From Paenibacillus cymbidii (GTDB taxonomy: Bacteria; Bacillota; Bacilli; Paenibacillales; NBRC-103111): a stretch of DNA of 64,000 bases. Position numbers and translations under genes: made by a program. Below, piece by piece: positions 55,192 through 64,000 of the stretch (position 1 is its first letter; each line of letters begins with the position of its first letter). Under the pieces are notes generated by a model. It saw only the letters and a list, made by a program, of their open reading frames with translations, was not told the DNA's origin and made no database searches. The stretch is taken from positions 1-64,000 of the forward strand of contig NZ_SHLX01000003.1 of NCBI RefSeq assembly GCF_004764705.1. The letters are read 5' to 3'.

Positions 55192-56187
55192 ATGAAGAAG
55201 GTGAAAGAGCGTTTGAGTGATCTTGCGAACAGATCCGGAATGGGCCGGACGATCGCCGGGATGCCGGTTCCTGCCAAGCGGCTGAGCAAGACGGGCAAGG
55301 CGATATGGCGCCACTGGGGATTGTATTTGATGCTATTGCCTCCCGTTGTTTACGTGCTGGTGTTTAAATACGTACCGATGTACGGGATCCAGATCGCCTT
55401 CCGGGATTTTTACCCGACCGATGGAATATGGGGAAGCGACTGGATCGGCATTGCCAATTTCGAGCGGTTTTTCTCTTCGTTCGTCTTTTGGCGGCTGATT
55501 CGAAACACCCTGGGGATCAGCATTTATTATTTGCTGGCTACGTTCCCGCTGCCAATCGTATTGGCGATCGGGCTGAGCGAATTGCGCAACCGTTTCTTTC
55601 AGAAAACCGCGCAGCTGGTGACGTATGCCCCGCATTTTATTTCGACCGTGGTTATGGTGGGGATCATCGTCCAGTTTTTGTCCCCCCATGGCGGCATCAT
55701 CAACAATATGATTGTGGCGTTGGGCGGCAAACCGATTAATTTTATGGGCGAACCGGCTTACTTCAAATCGTTGTACGTCTGGTCTGGCGTCTGGCAGAAC
55801 GTAGGTTATTCCGCGATCATTTACATCGCGGCATTGACGGGAATCGATCCGCAAATTCACGAAGCTGCCGTCATTGACGGAGCGAGCAAATGGAAGCGCA
55901 TTCTTCATATCGATATTCCGTACATTCTCCCGACGGCGGTCATCCTGCTCATCTTATCCGTCGGCCATATGATGAACGTTGGCTTCGAAAAAACGTATTT
56001 GATGCAGAACACGATGAACATCAGTTCCTCCGAAGTCATATCCACTTACGTGTACAAGGTCGGGCTGCTACAAGGCGATTTCAGCTATTCGACCGCGGTG
56101 GGCTTGTTCAATTCCGTTGTCAATCTGGTGCTGATCCTTGCCGTCAACCGGGCGGCAAGACGGTTCGGCGACACGAGTCTATGGTAG
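55192..56187 (+). CDS. Polysaccharide ABC transporter permease (LplB type)
   Basis: This is a protein of about 331 aa if ATG 55192 is the start; TTG 55213 (in frame) or ATG 55240 are alternatives because no clear ribosome site precedes 55192. It has about six membrane helices; LplB text: YLMLLPPVVYVLVFKYVPMYG, FRDFYPTDGIWGSDWIG and coupling loop HEAAVIDGASKWKRILHIDIP. It pairs with the next permease. No ATPase is encoded here; such importers use a shared MsmK-type ATPase. Confidence 0.88.
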   Translation: MKKVKERLSDLANRSGMGRTIAGMPVPAKRLSKTGKAIWRHWGLYLMLLPPVVYVLVFKYVPMYGIQIAFRDFYPTDGIWGSDWIGIANFERFFSSFVFWRLIRNTLGISIYYLLATFPLPIVLAIGLSELRNRFFQKTAQLVTYAPHFISTVVMVGIIVQFLSPHGGIINNMIVALGGKPINFMGEPAYFKSLYVWSGVWQNVGYSAIIYIAALTGIDPQIHEAAVIDGASKWKRILHIDIPYILPTAVILLILSVGHMMNVGFEKTYLMQNTMNISSSEVISTYVYKVGLLQGDFSYSTAVGLFNSVVNLVLILAVNRAARRFGDTSLW

Positions 56188-56201
56188 GGAGGAGCGGTGG
56201 A

Positions 56202-57095
56202 ATGAAGACGCGAATGAAACGCAGCCACTCGGACAACTTGTTTGACTTTTTCAATGTGTTATTCATCGGAATTCTGGTGCTTGTCATCGCTTATCCGCTG
56301 CTCTTTATCGTGAGCGCGTCGCTCAGTTCGCCGTACGCCGTCGTGTCCGGCAAGGTGTGGCTCCTGCCGGTGCAGTTCACTTGGCGCGGGTACGAGGCTG
56401 TATTTCGGAACGATCAGGTGCTGATCGGCTATGCGAACTCGGCGTTCTATACGATCGTCGGAACGCTGCTGAATGTCGCCATGACAGTGTTTGCGGCCTA
56501 TCCGTTATCGAGAAGGAGCTTGAAGGGACGAGGGTTGTTCACCTTTCTGTTCGTCTTCACCATGCTGTTCTCCGGGGGGCTGATTCCGAGCTACTTTCTG
56601 GTCAAGGATCTCGGCCTGATCGACACGCGGCTTTCCTTGATATTGCCCGGCGCCATGGCGATCTGGAATATGATTATTACGAGAACTTACTTCCAGACGA
56701 CGATTCCGGAGGAGATGTACGATTCGGCGCAAGTGGACGGCAGCGGAGACATCCGGACGTTCTTCCGCATCATTCTGCCGGTTTCCGGTCCGATCCTGGC
56801 CGTGAATGCTTTGTTCTATGCGGTGGGGCATTGGAACAGCTACTTCGATGCGCTGCTGTACATCAAGCGGGCAAGCTTGTATCCTCTTCAGATCGTATTG
56901 CGCAACATTCTGATCGTCAATTCCGCCGACATGACGATGATCGCCGATGTGAAGGAAGCGGCCGAACGCGAAGGGCTGATCGAGCTGCTCAAATATTCGT
57001 TGATTGTTGTGGCGAGCGCGCCGGTATTGATCCTGTACCCGTTCGTGCAGAAGTATTTTGTCAAAGGCATGATGATCGGGTCGGTTAAAGGATAG
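56202..57095 (+). CDS. Polysaccharide ABC transporter permease (LplC type)
   Basis: This 297-aa protein starts at ATG 56202 after GGAGGAG, 14 nt past the first permease. It has about six membrane helices and the LplC/CUT1 text LFIVSASLSSPYAVVSGKV, TMLFSGGLIPSYFLVKDLGL, coupling loop YDSAQVDGSGDIRTFFRIILP and the C-terminal YPFVQKYFVKGMMIGSVKG. Confidence 0.92.
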   Translation: MKTRMKRSHSDNLFDFFNVLFIGILVLVIAYPLLFIVSASLSSPYAVVSGKVWLLPVQFTWRGYEAVFRNDQVLIGYANSAFYTIVGTLLNVAMTVFAAYPLSRRSLKGRGLFTFLFVFTMLFSGGLIPSYFLVKDLGLIDTRLSLILPGAMAIWNMIITRTYFQTTIPEEMYDSAQVDGSGDIRTFFRIILPVSGPILAVNALFYAVGHWNSYFDALLYIKRASLYPLQIVLRNILIVNSADMTMIADVKEAAEREGLIELLKYSLIVVASAPVLILYPFVQKYFVKGMMIGSVKG

Positions 57096-57165
57096 CTGCA
57101 TTGACGGGTAGTCTTCGTCTCTGGAGAATAGAAGATCATAGGGCAACCATAAAGGGAGGATTCAC

Positions 57166-58830
57166 ATGTACAAACATGCGGCAAAAATCGGGTTCGGCTC
57201 GCTTGTTTTGGCCGTGCTGCTGGCAGGCTGCGGCGGGTCGGGGACAAAATCGGCGGAACCGTCAGTCAAACCGGCCGAAAGTGCGAACGGATCGGCGCCG
57301 GGTACGTTCCCGATCACGAAAGAGAAAACGACGATGCGGGTATTTGCGGCGCAGAAGGCAACGATCGAAAACATGGAAACGAACGCATTCACCAAGATGT
57401 ACGAAGACAAGACCAATGTGCATATTCAGTGGGAGCTGTCGCCGGAGAACGCATTGGCGGAGAAACGGAAGCTGTCGCTGGCGAGCGGCGATCTGCCCGA
57501 CTTCTACCTCGGCGCCAACATTGCCAAGGACGAAGAAATTTTATACGGCTCGCAAGGAATTTTTCTCCCGCTTAACGATCTGATCAACAAGCATACGAAA
57601 TGGATCAAGGAGACGCTGGAGTCGGACCCGATTGTGAAGCAATCGGTGACGGCGCCCGACGGCAACATTTATTCGCTGCCGTTCGCGCAGAACACCTTCC
57701 ATGCCACGTATCCGAGCAAATTGTGGATCAACTCGAAGTGGCTGAAAAAGCTGAACCTGCAGATGCCGACGACAACCGACGAGTTGTATAAAGTGCTGAA
57801 AGCATTCAAGGAAAACGATCCGAACGGCAACGGCAAGAAGGACGAAATCCCGTTCATGGCGGAAGCGATTACCGGCGGGTACGGATTCATCGACGTGCTC
57901 ATGAACTCGTTCATCGGCTACGGCGGCGCCGAGCCGACGATGCGCCTCTTCATTAAAGACGGCAAGCTGGATGTCGCCTACAACAAACCGGAATGGAAGA
58001 AAGGCCTGGAGTTTCTCAGAAAGCTCTACAGCGAAGGGCTCCTCGATTCCACCGTCTTCTCCGCTACGAATGCGCAAGTGAAGCAATTGGCCGAGAAGGC
58101 GGACGCGGAAACGATCGGCGTCTTCGTGGCCAACTGGCCGGGCGTCTATTTCAACGCGGCCGGAACGCGCGTCAACGATTATTCGCCGGTGGCGCCGCTC
58201 AAAGGGCCGGACGGCGTGCAGTCCGCGATATGGACGCCGTATATCAGCTCGTCGGGTCAGTTCGTCCTGACGAAATACGCCAAGGATCCCGTGGCGGCGA
58301 TTCGTTGGGCGGACTGGTTCTACAGCCGCGAAGGCGCACTTCAGGCGCGGATCGGACGGGAAGGGATCGAATGGAGGGCCGCGAACCCGGGCGAACTGAA
58401 CGCTGCGGGCAAGCCGGCGACCTGGACGAAACTGGCGCCGATCAACACGACCCAGAACTTCTTCTGGTCGCAATGGAATACGGCGATGAATTTTCTGATT
58501 CAAGGCGAACAAACGGCGGCTGACGACATTTACAGTCCGGCCGGTCTGGAGAAACGGCTGTATCAGGCGACGTTGTTGTATGAACCGTATAAACCGAAGG
58601 AAGTGCTGCCAACACTCTATATTCCGGCGGATGAAACGAAAAAGATCGTGCAATCGAAGACGGATGTCAAAAGTTACGTGGATGAATATATCGTTCGGTT
58701 CGCCACAGGCGAAAAGGACCTCAGCAAAGACTGGGACGCCTACTTGAAAAACTTTGACAACCTGGGTCTCAAAGAGGTCATCGCCGTATATCAGAAGGCT
58801 TATGATAATTTTAAGAAAAACAGTAAATAA
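57166..58830 (+). CDS. Polysaccharide-binding lipoprotein (LplA type)
   Basis: This 554-aa protein has lipobox LLAGC (Cys22). It is a CUT1 extracellular solute-binding protein of the large Paenibacillus class, with KENDPNGNGKKDEIPFM (a calcium-binding-like loop) and YSREGALQARIGREGIEW near the C-terminus. It captures oligosaccharides released by the GH2 enzyme and passes them to the two permeases upstream. Confidence 0.92.
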   Translation: MYKHAAKIGFGSLVLAVLLAGCGGSGTKSAEPSVKPAESANGSAPGTFPITKEKTTMRVFAAQKATIENMETNAFTKMYEDKTNVHIQWELSPENALAEKRKLSLASGDLPDFYLGANIAKDEEILYGSQGIFLPLNDLINKHTKWIKETLESDPIVKQSVTAPDGNIYSLPFAQNTFHATYPSKLWINSKWLKKLNLQMPTTTDELYKVLKAFKENDPNGNGKKDEIPFMAEAITGGYGFIDVLMNSFIGYGGAEPTMRLFIKDGKLDVAYNKPEWKKGLEFLRKLYSEGLLDSTVFSATNAQVKQLAEKADAETIGVFVANWPGVYFNAAGTRVNDYSPVAPLKGPDGVQSAIWTPYISSSGQFVLTKYAKDPVAAIRWADWFYSREGALQARIGREGIEWRAANPGELNAAGKPATWTKLAPINTTQNFFWSQWNTAMNFLIQGEQTAADDIYSPAGLEKRLYQATLLYEPYKPKEVLPTLYIPADETKKIVQSKTDVKSYVDEYIVRFATGEKDLSKDWDAYLKNFDNLGLKEVIAVYQKAYDNFKKNSK

Positions 58831-58911
58831 ATCACAGGCTCAGGGAGGAAGCGGGAGTTGCGTCCGCTTCCCCTTCGCGAAAAACGAGGGCAAACGGAGG
58901 AGAAAAGTCAG

Positions 58912-61194
58912 ATGTTAGCTTGGGAAGACTTGTTTGCGTTGAAGCGAAGCGATTATTTCCGCGCGTCCTTATCCGGCGAAACCGGGCACCATCGCAGCTA
59001 TTATGCGGCCAAGCCCAGGTTGAAGGAAGGGAATGGCGACGAATGCAGCTTGTCGTTCGATATTTCCAACAACCGGATCCAGGCTTCCTTGGGGGCGGAC
59101 GGGGCAATCCGAACGGTGTGCATGATCCGGTCCATTCAGCCTTGTCTGAGCGAAAAGCTGCGAGGCACCTTCGTCGAGAAAGAGCCTTATCTTTGCGGAC
59201 CATGGACATTCGATCTGCGCAATGACCGGGAAGAGCGGTTGGAACGAACCGGCATTACGACCGAACTGATCGAAAATATTGTTCCGCTTACGACGTTTGC
59301 TGCCGGTTCGCTTGCCTGTGCAACGCTGGCCTTTGCGCCGCTTGCGCCGAACGGGGCGGACGCTCCTGCCGGCATCGTATACGCGCTCCATTTACACAAT
59401 CGAAGTACGGCGACGACGACAGGTTCGATTGAGCTGGTTGGCAGGACTCCGAAGCGGGAATGGTCAGCGGATGAAGGTGCCGCCGCCGACGCTTGGCAAT
59501 GCGAAGTCGTTGGGCTCGATCATGCGGATGCGGCATGCGAATCGGTGCCTTACTTGCTGCAGCCGGGCGAGTCGCTGCTTCTTCCGCTGGCGGTCGTATG
59601 CGGAGCGAACCGCTCCGAGACTGCAGGAACGGCGGAGCTGCTCCGCAGCAAGCCGATCTTGGCATGGCTGTCCGACACGCTGGACGATCAGCGGGGCCGA
59701 CTGGGCAAGCTGACCGTAACGGGCGAGCCCTATTATGCCGATTCGTTCGTGCGCATGGAGGAATTGTGCCGGCAATCGCTTATGCGGCTTCGGGACAATA
59801 CGATGGCCGGCGGTTTTCTGGGCAGCAACACCTACGAAGAGGGCGATTTCAAAAATCGATTCGTGTGGATGAAGGACACATTCTACGCATCGCTCGCGAT
59901 GACCGCTTTCCGTCCGGAGCTGGGCGAGCAAGCGATTCTGTTTTATTTGCGCTGGGGGGTTTCGACGAAAACGTTCGGCCGTGGCGTCGAACGTTTTCCC
60001 GATGCCGATCCGGTTACCCATTCGTTGTCGAACAGTCTGAGCGGGCTCATTCTGGCGGCGTCCTATTACCGGGCCAACGGAAACACGCGCTTCTGGGGGG
60101 AACATCCCGAAGTGTTCGGGCAGGCGCAAGCCATACTGGAACGCGTGCTGCAATCCCGGTTGTACCCGGACATTTACTTGTTTCCAGCGATGTATATATC
60201 CGACGGGGATGCGCGGGGGGATTTTCATACCGGTTCCAATGTGCTGGTATGGTACTCGCTTCGGGGAATGGCGCGGCTTGCCCGGGACGTGTACGACAAA
60301 CGGGAACTTGCCGACGAGTGGGAGGCAACAGCCGCAAGGGTGAAGCGGGATATCGAGTCTTATTGCAGAAGCAAAGGTGTGCTCGGCGAGCAATATTTCG
60401 AAGGCGCTTATGCCGACGGGAGCTTCGTGGCCTGCCATGACGGCGAAGAAACGGATGTCGCGTTGATGCCGTACTACGGCTTTACGGAGTCGGACGATCC
60501 GGCTTTGCTTCATTTCTCCCGACTGGCGCTTACGCCGCATAATCAGCTCTACACCAGAGCGGTCGACGGCGTCGCATGGCTGGACTCGGGGTATTGCTCC
60601 GCTTCCACGTTCCCGGCGTTCGTTACCGCAATCGCGGGAGCCGGCGACGAGAGTGCGCTGGCGCATGCGCTGGAGCGGATTCGGCGGTTGACGGATCTGG
60701 ACGGTTCGATCTGGTGGTGGCCGCATGGCCTGGACAGCGATGCCCCCGCCAACGTCCAGCGGCAAATTGCGAAGTGCTGCTGGGCTGCATCGGTCTACGT
60801 TCTGAAACTGATGCACGATTTGTTCGGCATCCAGGTCGATGTTCCGGCGGCTACGGTTGCCTTCCGCCCCTTTGCGCCGTGGCCGCAGTTCGAATGGACC
60901 GGCTGCTCGATCGGCAGCGCCGCATTCGATTTGTATTACAACCGATCCGGTCAAACGACGACGGGTACAATCATTAACCGCTCGGACAATACTTATGAAG
61001 CGCGAATCGAATTGACGCTGCCTGACCATGTGCTTCCGCTGGCATATCGAATCAACGATATCCGGCACAGCGAGGACCGGGTCCGCTTTCGCAACCGCTA
61101 TTCGCGATCCAGTTACGTTGCGCTGATGAAGCTGGCTCCCGGCGAATCGCTGACGTTCGAGGTGCAGTTTGCGGGGGGGGGGGGGGGGGGATGA
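58912..61194 (+). CDS. Six-hairpin glycosidase-like protein ending in a poly-G tract
   Basis: This 760-aa protein starts at ATG 58912 after GGAGGAG; it has no signal peptide, so it is intracellular. The N-terminal beta-sandwich (about 1-265) is followed by an (alpha/alpha)6-like barrel (about 280-640) with EGDFKNRFVWMKDTFYASLAM and SIWWWPHGLDSDAPANVQRQ, and a C-terminal beta domain. It probably cleaves imported oligosaccharides; the family cannot be named safely. The last seven codons lie in a run of 18 G (61173-61190), giving a Gly tail right before the stop. Confidence 0.75.
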   Translation: MLAWEDLFALKRSDYFRASLSGETGHHRSYYAAKPRLKEGNGDECSLSFDISNNRIQASLGADGAIRTVCMIRSIQPCLSEKLRGTFVEKEPYLCGPWTFDLRNDREERLERTGITTELIENIVPLTTFAAGSLACATLAFAPLAPNGADAPAGIVYALHLHNRSTATTTGSIELVGRTPKREWSADEGAAADAWQCEVVGLDHADAACESVPYLLQPGESLLLPLAVVCGANRSETAGTAELLRSKPILAWLSDTLDDQRGRLGKLTVTGEPYYADSFVRMEELCRQSLMRLRDNTMAGGFLGSNTYEEGDFKNRFVWMKDTFYASLAMTAFRPELGEQAILFYLRWGVSTKTFGRGVERFPDADPVTHSLSNSLSGLILAASYYRANGNTRFWGEHPEVFGQAQAILERVLQSRLYPDIYLFPAMYISDGDARGDFHTGSNVLVWYSLRGMARLARDVYDKRELADEWEATAARVKRDIESYCRSKGVLGEQYFEGAYADGSFVACHDGEETDVALMPYYGFTESDDPALLHFSRLALTPHNQLYTRAVDGVAWLDSGYCSASTFPAFVTAIAGAGDESALAHALERIRRLTDLDGSIWWWPHGLDSDAPANVQRQIAKCCWAASVYVLKLMHDLFGIQVDVPAATVAFRPFAPWPQFEWTGCSIGSAAFDLYYNRSGQTTTGTIINRSDNTYEARIELTLPDHVLPLAYRINDIRHSEDRVRFRNRYSRSSYVALMKLAPGESLTFEVQFAGGGGGG
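61173..61190. repeat. 18-nt G homopolymer at the end of a coding region
   Basis: Eighteen consecutive G at the 3' end of the glycosidase-like gene, directly followed by ATGA. A change of length by one or two would remove the stop and alter the C-terminus. It could be a slippage-prone tract or a base-calling artefact. Confidence 0.85.
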
Positions 61195-61322
61195 CCGGAA
61201 ACAGTGACCGTTGACCGCGCCGCTTTGTCGCTGCCTTAACGTCATCTCCTATTTATGGTATTGTTAATGCAGATCGCACTCCTCAATATGATCAATAAAG
61301 AGCAATAGGAGCTTCCTGCAAT

Positions 61323-62621
61323 ATGACGTTGTTACCGATGATCGTCAAGCTGGCCGCCATAGCGGTAACGGCCCTTTGCGCGGCGGTGCTTGTCCGCCGC
61401 ATGATGCCGGGGCCGGTCAAGCGGTTTGCGCTCGCCGCCGGCAGGGGCGAAGGAACGGAAGCGTACCGGCCGCTGGAGGCGAAGGAGCTGTGGAAGCTGG
61501 TGATCGGGCTGTTCCTGGTCACCCGGCTGCTCATCGCAGCCGCTTCATTAAGCTATGCCGCGGCAACGCTTCAGCCGGGCCAGGATCTTTGGTGGAACCT
61601 GGGCCTCTGGTGGTTCGAGTACGACTCGTATCATTACATCAACATTGCCGAACACGGCTACGCGGCGGCCGGGGAAGACGCGAAGCTGATCGTCTTTTAC
61701 CCGCTGTATCCGCTGCTCGTCAAGCTTGTTTCGTTCGTGATCACGAATGTGTATGTCGCGGGTATCGTGGTATCGAATGCGTGCCTGTTGATCGCCATGT
61801 ACTTCCTCGTTCGGCTGACCGAACTCGAGTGGCGGGATCGGGAGACGGCGGTTTCCGCCGCCAAATATGCGGTTCTGTTCCCGTTCTCGTTCTTCTTCAC
61901 GATCATTTATACGGAATCGTTGTTTATTCTGTTATGTATCTTGTGCTTCTACTGCCTGCGCCATTCCAGATGGCTGCTTGCGGGCATGCTTGCGATGCTG
62001 GCCGCCTTGACCCGGAATCAGGGCGTGCTGCTTGCGCTGCCGATGGTGATCGAGATGGCCGCCTCGCAGATGGGGTGGCCGCTGCTTCGCGAGAAGCGGT
62101 TCCGCGAGTGGGGAAGACGCGTATGGCCGACTGTGCTGTATGCAGCCATGCCTGCGCTCGGCATCGGCCTGTATTTGCTGCTGAACCGAATCGTCACGGG
62201 CGATTGGTTCGGGTTTCTGGCTCATCAGAAGTCTTATTGGGGGCAAACGTTCGGCTTCTATGCCGATAATCTGGCCGAGCATATGAACCGCGCCCTGACG
62301 TATCGCCGGCCGCTGTTTACCACCGGCGTTTATGCGCCGCAAATGGTCATGTTTTTCATCGGCTTCGTACTGCTGATCTACATGGCCAACAAGGCCCGGC
62401 TGTCGTACCTGTTGTTTTCGTTTGCGTATTTGATTGTCTCGTACTCCGCCAGCGCCATGCTGAGCGGGGCCAGGTACGTAAGCGGCATGTTTACGCTGTA
62501 CATGTTTCTGGCGTATTTGTTCGGCCGTATGAAGATGAGCAACCGGCAGTATGTCGACTGGGCGCTGTTGTTTGGGTTGCTTTTCTTCACGTGCGTGTTT
62601 GGGCTTAATTACGTGTTTTGA
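61323..62621 (+). CDS. PIG-V-like integral membrane glycosyltransferase
   Basis: This 432-aa protein has about ten hydrophobic helices. Early loop LWWNLGLWWFEYDSYHYINIAEHGY carries an acidic D.Y.Y pattern like the catalytic loop of polyprenol-dependent mannosyltransferases, then FYPLYPLLVK, PFSFFFTIIYTESLF and LTRNQGVLLALP, typical of bacterial PIG-V (PF04188) homologues. It probably transfers a sugar from a lipid donor outside the membrane. It starts at ATG 61323 without a strong ribosome site. Confidence 0.8.
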   Translation: MTLLPMIVKLAAIAVTALCAAVLVRRMMPGPVKRFALAAGRGEGTEAYRPLEAKELWKLVIGLFLVTRLLIAAASLSYAAATLQPGQDLWWNLGLWWFEYDSYHYINIAEHGYAAAGEDAKLIVFYPLYPLLVKLVSFVITNVYVAGIVVSNACLLIAMYFLVRLTELEWRDRETAVSAAKYAVLFPFSFFFTIIYTESLFILLCILCFYCLRHSRWLLAGMLAMLAALTRNQGVLLALPMVIEMAASQMGWPLLREKRFREWGRRVWPTVLYAAMPALGIGLYLLLNRIVTGDWFGFLAHQKSYWGQTFGFYADNLAEHMNRALTYRRPLFTTGVYAPQMVMFFIGFVLLIYMANKARLSYLLFSFAYLIVSYSASAMLSGARYVSGMFTLYMFLAYLFGRMKMSNRQYVDWALLFGLLFFTCVFGLNYVF

Positions 62622-62813
62622 AATAAGCCATGTTTGATTGGCTATTGCGTCAAAAATGGCGGGCAGCTGCTGAATAGCCAGTGAAATCGCTGGTTATTTC
62701 GTTAAAATGTGCGTTTTCGGGGCAATTTCGTCAAAATAGCCAGTGTTTTCGCTGGCTATTTTTAACGTTCCGAGGGAAATCGGGAGAATAAGCCATTTTT
62801 CATGGGCTTTTTC
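62620..62813. repeat. Four-hairpin intergenic module (complete)
   Basis: Hairpins start at 62620 (AAATAAGCCATG..TTGGCTATT), 62672 (AATAGCCAGTG..CGCTGGTTATT), 62734 (AATAGCCAGTG..CGCTGGCTATT) and 62786 (AATAAGCCAT..CATGGGCTTTT). The offsets are 52, 62 and 52. The linker after unit 1 (AAAAATGGCGGGCAGC) closely matches that at 13470 (AAAAACGGGTGGCAGC), so the linkers are also related. Confidence 0.87.
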
Positions 62814-62875
62814 GCTTTGGATCGACTTTCGGGATCTTTGCAGTCCGCCCGTCGCCTGTCGCCCGTCGCCCGCCG

Positions 62876-63604
62876 TTACATGAAAAAGCCGTTGCCGTTC
62901 GGCAATTTGGCCGACGGCTCGTCGGCTTGCGCCTGCCGATACACGGACAGGATGAACCGCATGTAGTCCGCCGCCTGGCCGATCTCGGCCTCGCGGGGAA
63001 CGATGCAGCGCGTGTTGCCCGTGAGCAAGTCGATCAACTGAATGCGTTCCGGCAGTTTGCCGAAGGCCGCAAACGAGAACAGCGTCAGCTGGCGAAGAGA
63101 GGCGTGCATGAACTCGTCGCTTTCGTCGATGACGAATTTATGAATGACGTAGGACTGCTCCGTCAGCTCCGCCATGTGCACAATGGCCGACATGTCGATG
63201 CCAAGCTGGGGGACGCGGACGGACATCGGTTCGAACAGCAGGGCGGGAACCGGCGCGCCTTCATGGGACCGCGCAAATTGCTGCAGTTGGGCCGACACCT
63301 GCCGCTTCGTTTGGCGAACGTGCTCCTCGGAGCGGAAGCCTTGCGTCCTGCCCGCCCACCGGAAATCCAGCAGCCGGCTCATCCGCTCCGGGTCGCGTCG
63401 CTGCGGCGAGGAGACGCCGGCGTCCGGCAGCGTGTACCAATCGTTGATCGCATGATAGGCTGCATGCATGACGATGCCTCTCCAGCCCGGGCAGCACGGA
63501 CAATGATCCGGGCTCGGAGCGAGCGAACGGAGCCACTGCTCCAGCATGTAATCGGCAAGCGGCGGGGTGGGGGAGCCCGGTTCTAAGGGCAAGCTTGCGC
63601 TCAT
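62876..63604 (-). CDS. Unrecognised protein coupled to a flavodoxin gene
   Basis: This 242-aa protein starts at ATG 63604, overlapping the flavodoxin stop (ATGA). It has a Cys pair CPCCPGW near residue 37. The C-terminal half (PQLGIDMSAIVHMAEL, HKFVID, SLRQLTLFSFAAFG) faintly recalls a PD-(D/E)XK nuclease core (Asp, then a K-containing strand, then a Q..L..Y helix), but the Glu/Gln-x-Lys motif is HKF here. No function is assigned. The overlap means translational coupling with the flavodoxin. Confidence 0.65.
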   Translation of the reverse strand: MSASLPLEPGSPTPPLADYMLEQWLRSLAPSPDHCPCCPGWRGIVMHAAYHAINDWYTLPDAGVSSPQRRDPERMSRLLDFRWAGRTQGFRSEEHVRQTKRQVSAQLQQFARSHEGAPVPALLFEPMSVRVPQLGIDMSAIVHMAELTEQSYVIHKFVIDESDEFMHASLRQLTLFSFAAFGKLPERIQLIDLLTGNTRCIVPREAEIGQAADYMRFILSVYRQAQADEPSAKLPNGNGFFM

Positions 63605-64000
63605 GGCTGCAGCAGGCCGGCGAACTGTTGGCCGAAGCGGCGACACGTTTCCTTGTCGCCGGCGTCGGGCGACAGCTCCACCTTGAGGCCGTCCAGCTCG
63701 ACTTCGGCGCCCAGTTCCCGCAGTTTGGCGATCAGCGTATCGACGGCGGCTCCGTATTCGGCATAGGAAGAATCGCATGAGCCAAAAGCGGCGGCCTTCT
63801 TCCCGGTCAAGTCGAGATCGTCCATCTCCTCGTAGAAATCAAGAAATTCGTCCGGCAAATCGCCGTCGCCCCACGTATAAGCCCCGAGCAAAATGCCGTC
63901 ATGATTCGCAAGCTCGTGCTTATTGGCATCCAGCACATCCTTCACGACCACTTCCGCGCCGGCCAGCCGAACTCCTTCCGCAATGGCTTGCGCCATATCT
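63601..64000 (-). CDS. Flavodoxin (N-terminus beyond the window)
   Basis: Flavodoxin-like electron carrier binding FMN. Visible are MAQAIAEGVRLAG (helix 1), DGILLGAYTWGDGDLPDEF (the second FMN loop), KKAAAFGSCDSSYAEYGAAV (third FMN loop) and ALD-like C-terminal helix. The first strand and phosphate loop (T.GNTE type) lie past the right edge, so the methionine at 63996 is internal, not the start. Confidence 0.88.
   Translation of the reverse strand, partial: DMAQAIAEGVRLAGAEVVVKDVLDANKHELANHDGILLGAYTWGDGDLPDEFLDFYEEMDDLDLTGKKAAAFGSCDSSYAEYGAAVDTLIAKLRELGAEVELDGLKVELSPDAGDKETCRRFGQQFAGLLQP

Overview
The window reads as a chromosomal segment of a GC-rich, Gram-positive, spore-forming Firmicute of the Paenibacillaceae type (Paenibacillus, Cohnella and relatives). 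The indications are lipobox-type substrate-binding lipoproteins, SR1P, YuzF-like (DUF2642) and YezD small proteins, an Opp operon, LplABC-style polysaccharide importers, a membrane-anchored AraC sensor-regulator, large secreted multi-domain carbohydrate enzymes and strong GGAGG-type ribosome-binding sites. No rRNA or tRNA gene and no CRISPR array was seen. All base-composition statements are by eye.

Layout. 1-507: the 5' end of an IS1182-like transposase running off the left edge, then palindromic repeats. 508-3239: LysR regulator, divergent purA paralogue, YuzF-like gene. 3332-3590: 39-bp tandem array. 3828-7031: secreted beta-helix protein. 7285-17841: sulfur-scavenging block on the + strand: sulfate importer (sbp-cysT-cysW-cysA), alpha/beta hydrolase, yezD, FMN reductase ssuE, sulfonate importer and monooxygenase (ssuA-ssuD-ssuC-ssuB), and an unknown 100-aa protein.

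17981-35541 is the most interesting part: an island of about 17.5 kb with clearly lower GC than its surroundings (roughly 45-50% against 60-70%). It holds 19 genes for what looks like small-molecule biosynthesis without an NRPS or PKS: three free-standing carrier proteins, a class-II-synthetase-derived amino acid:[carrier protein] ligase, two papain-like/BtrH-like proteins, a nucleotidyltransferase-like protein, a three-part ABC exporter, a class III aminotransferase, a flavoprotein, a uridine-kinase-like P-loop protein, a HAD-fold protein, an ATP-grasp ligase, a methionyl-tRNA-synthetase-like protein, an unusual NDK-like/ClpS-like fusion, an M29 aminopeptidase and an AraC regulator. Sixteen of these lie head-to-tail on the + strand behind one promoter candidate. 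My reading (inference) is that amino acids are loaded on carrier proteins, modified there, released by amide-forming steps, exported, and possibly carry an amino-acid cap that the aminopeptidase removes.

35653-40341: holin-like protein, DUF2203 protein, MFS transporter, SR1P with its own promoter and terminator, GyrI-like protein, a broken VOC gene and an AraC/GyrI regulator. 40749-46512: oligopeptide importer oppABCDF on the - strand. 46853-47893: Gfo/Idh/MocA-type protein. 48133-61194: a polysaccharide-utilisation locus: membrane AraC sensor, secreted GH2 enzyme, two LplBC-type permeases, solute-binding lipoprotein and an intracellular glycosidase-like protein that ends in an 18-G homopolymer. 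61323-62621: PIG-V-like membrane protein. 62876-64000: an unknown protein and a flavodoxin cut by the right edge.

Across the host-type DNA, one repeat family recurs: about 195-nt intergenic modules made of four roughly 30-nt hairpins (AATAGCCAGTG.. and AATAAGCCAT.. types) with near-constant spacing, at 13437, 40462 and 62620, a half module at 333 next to the IS, and a single unit at 47911.
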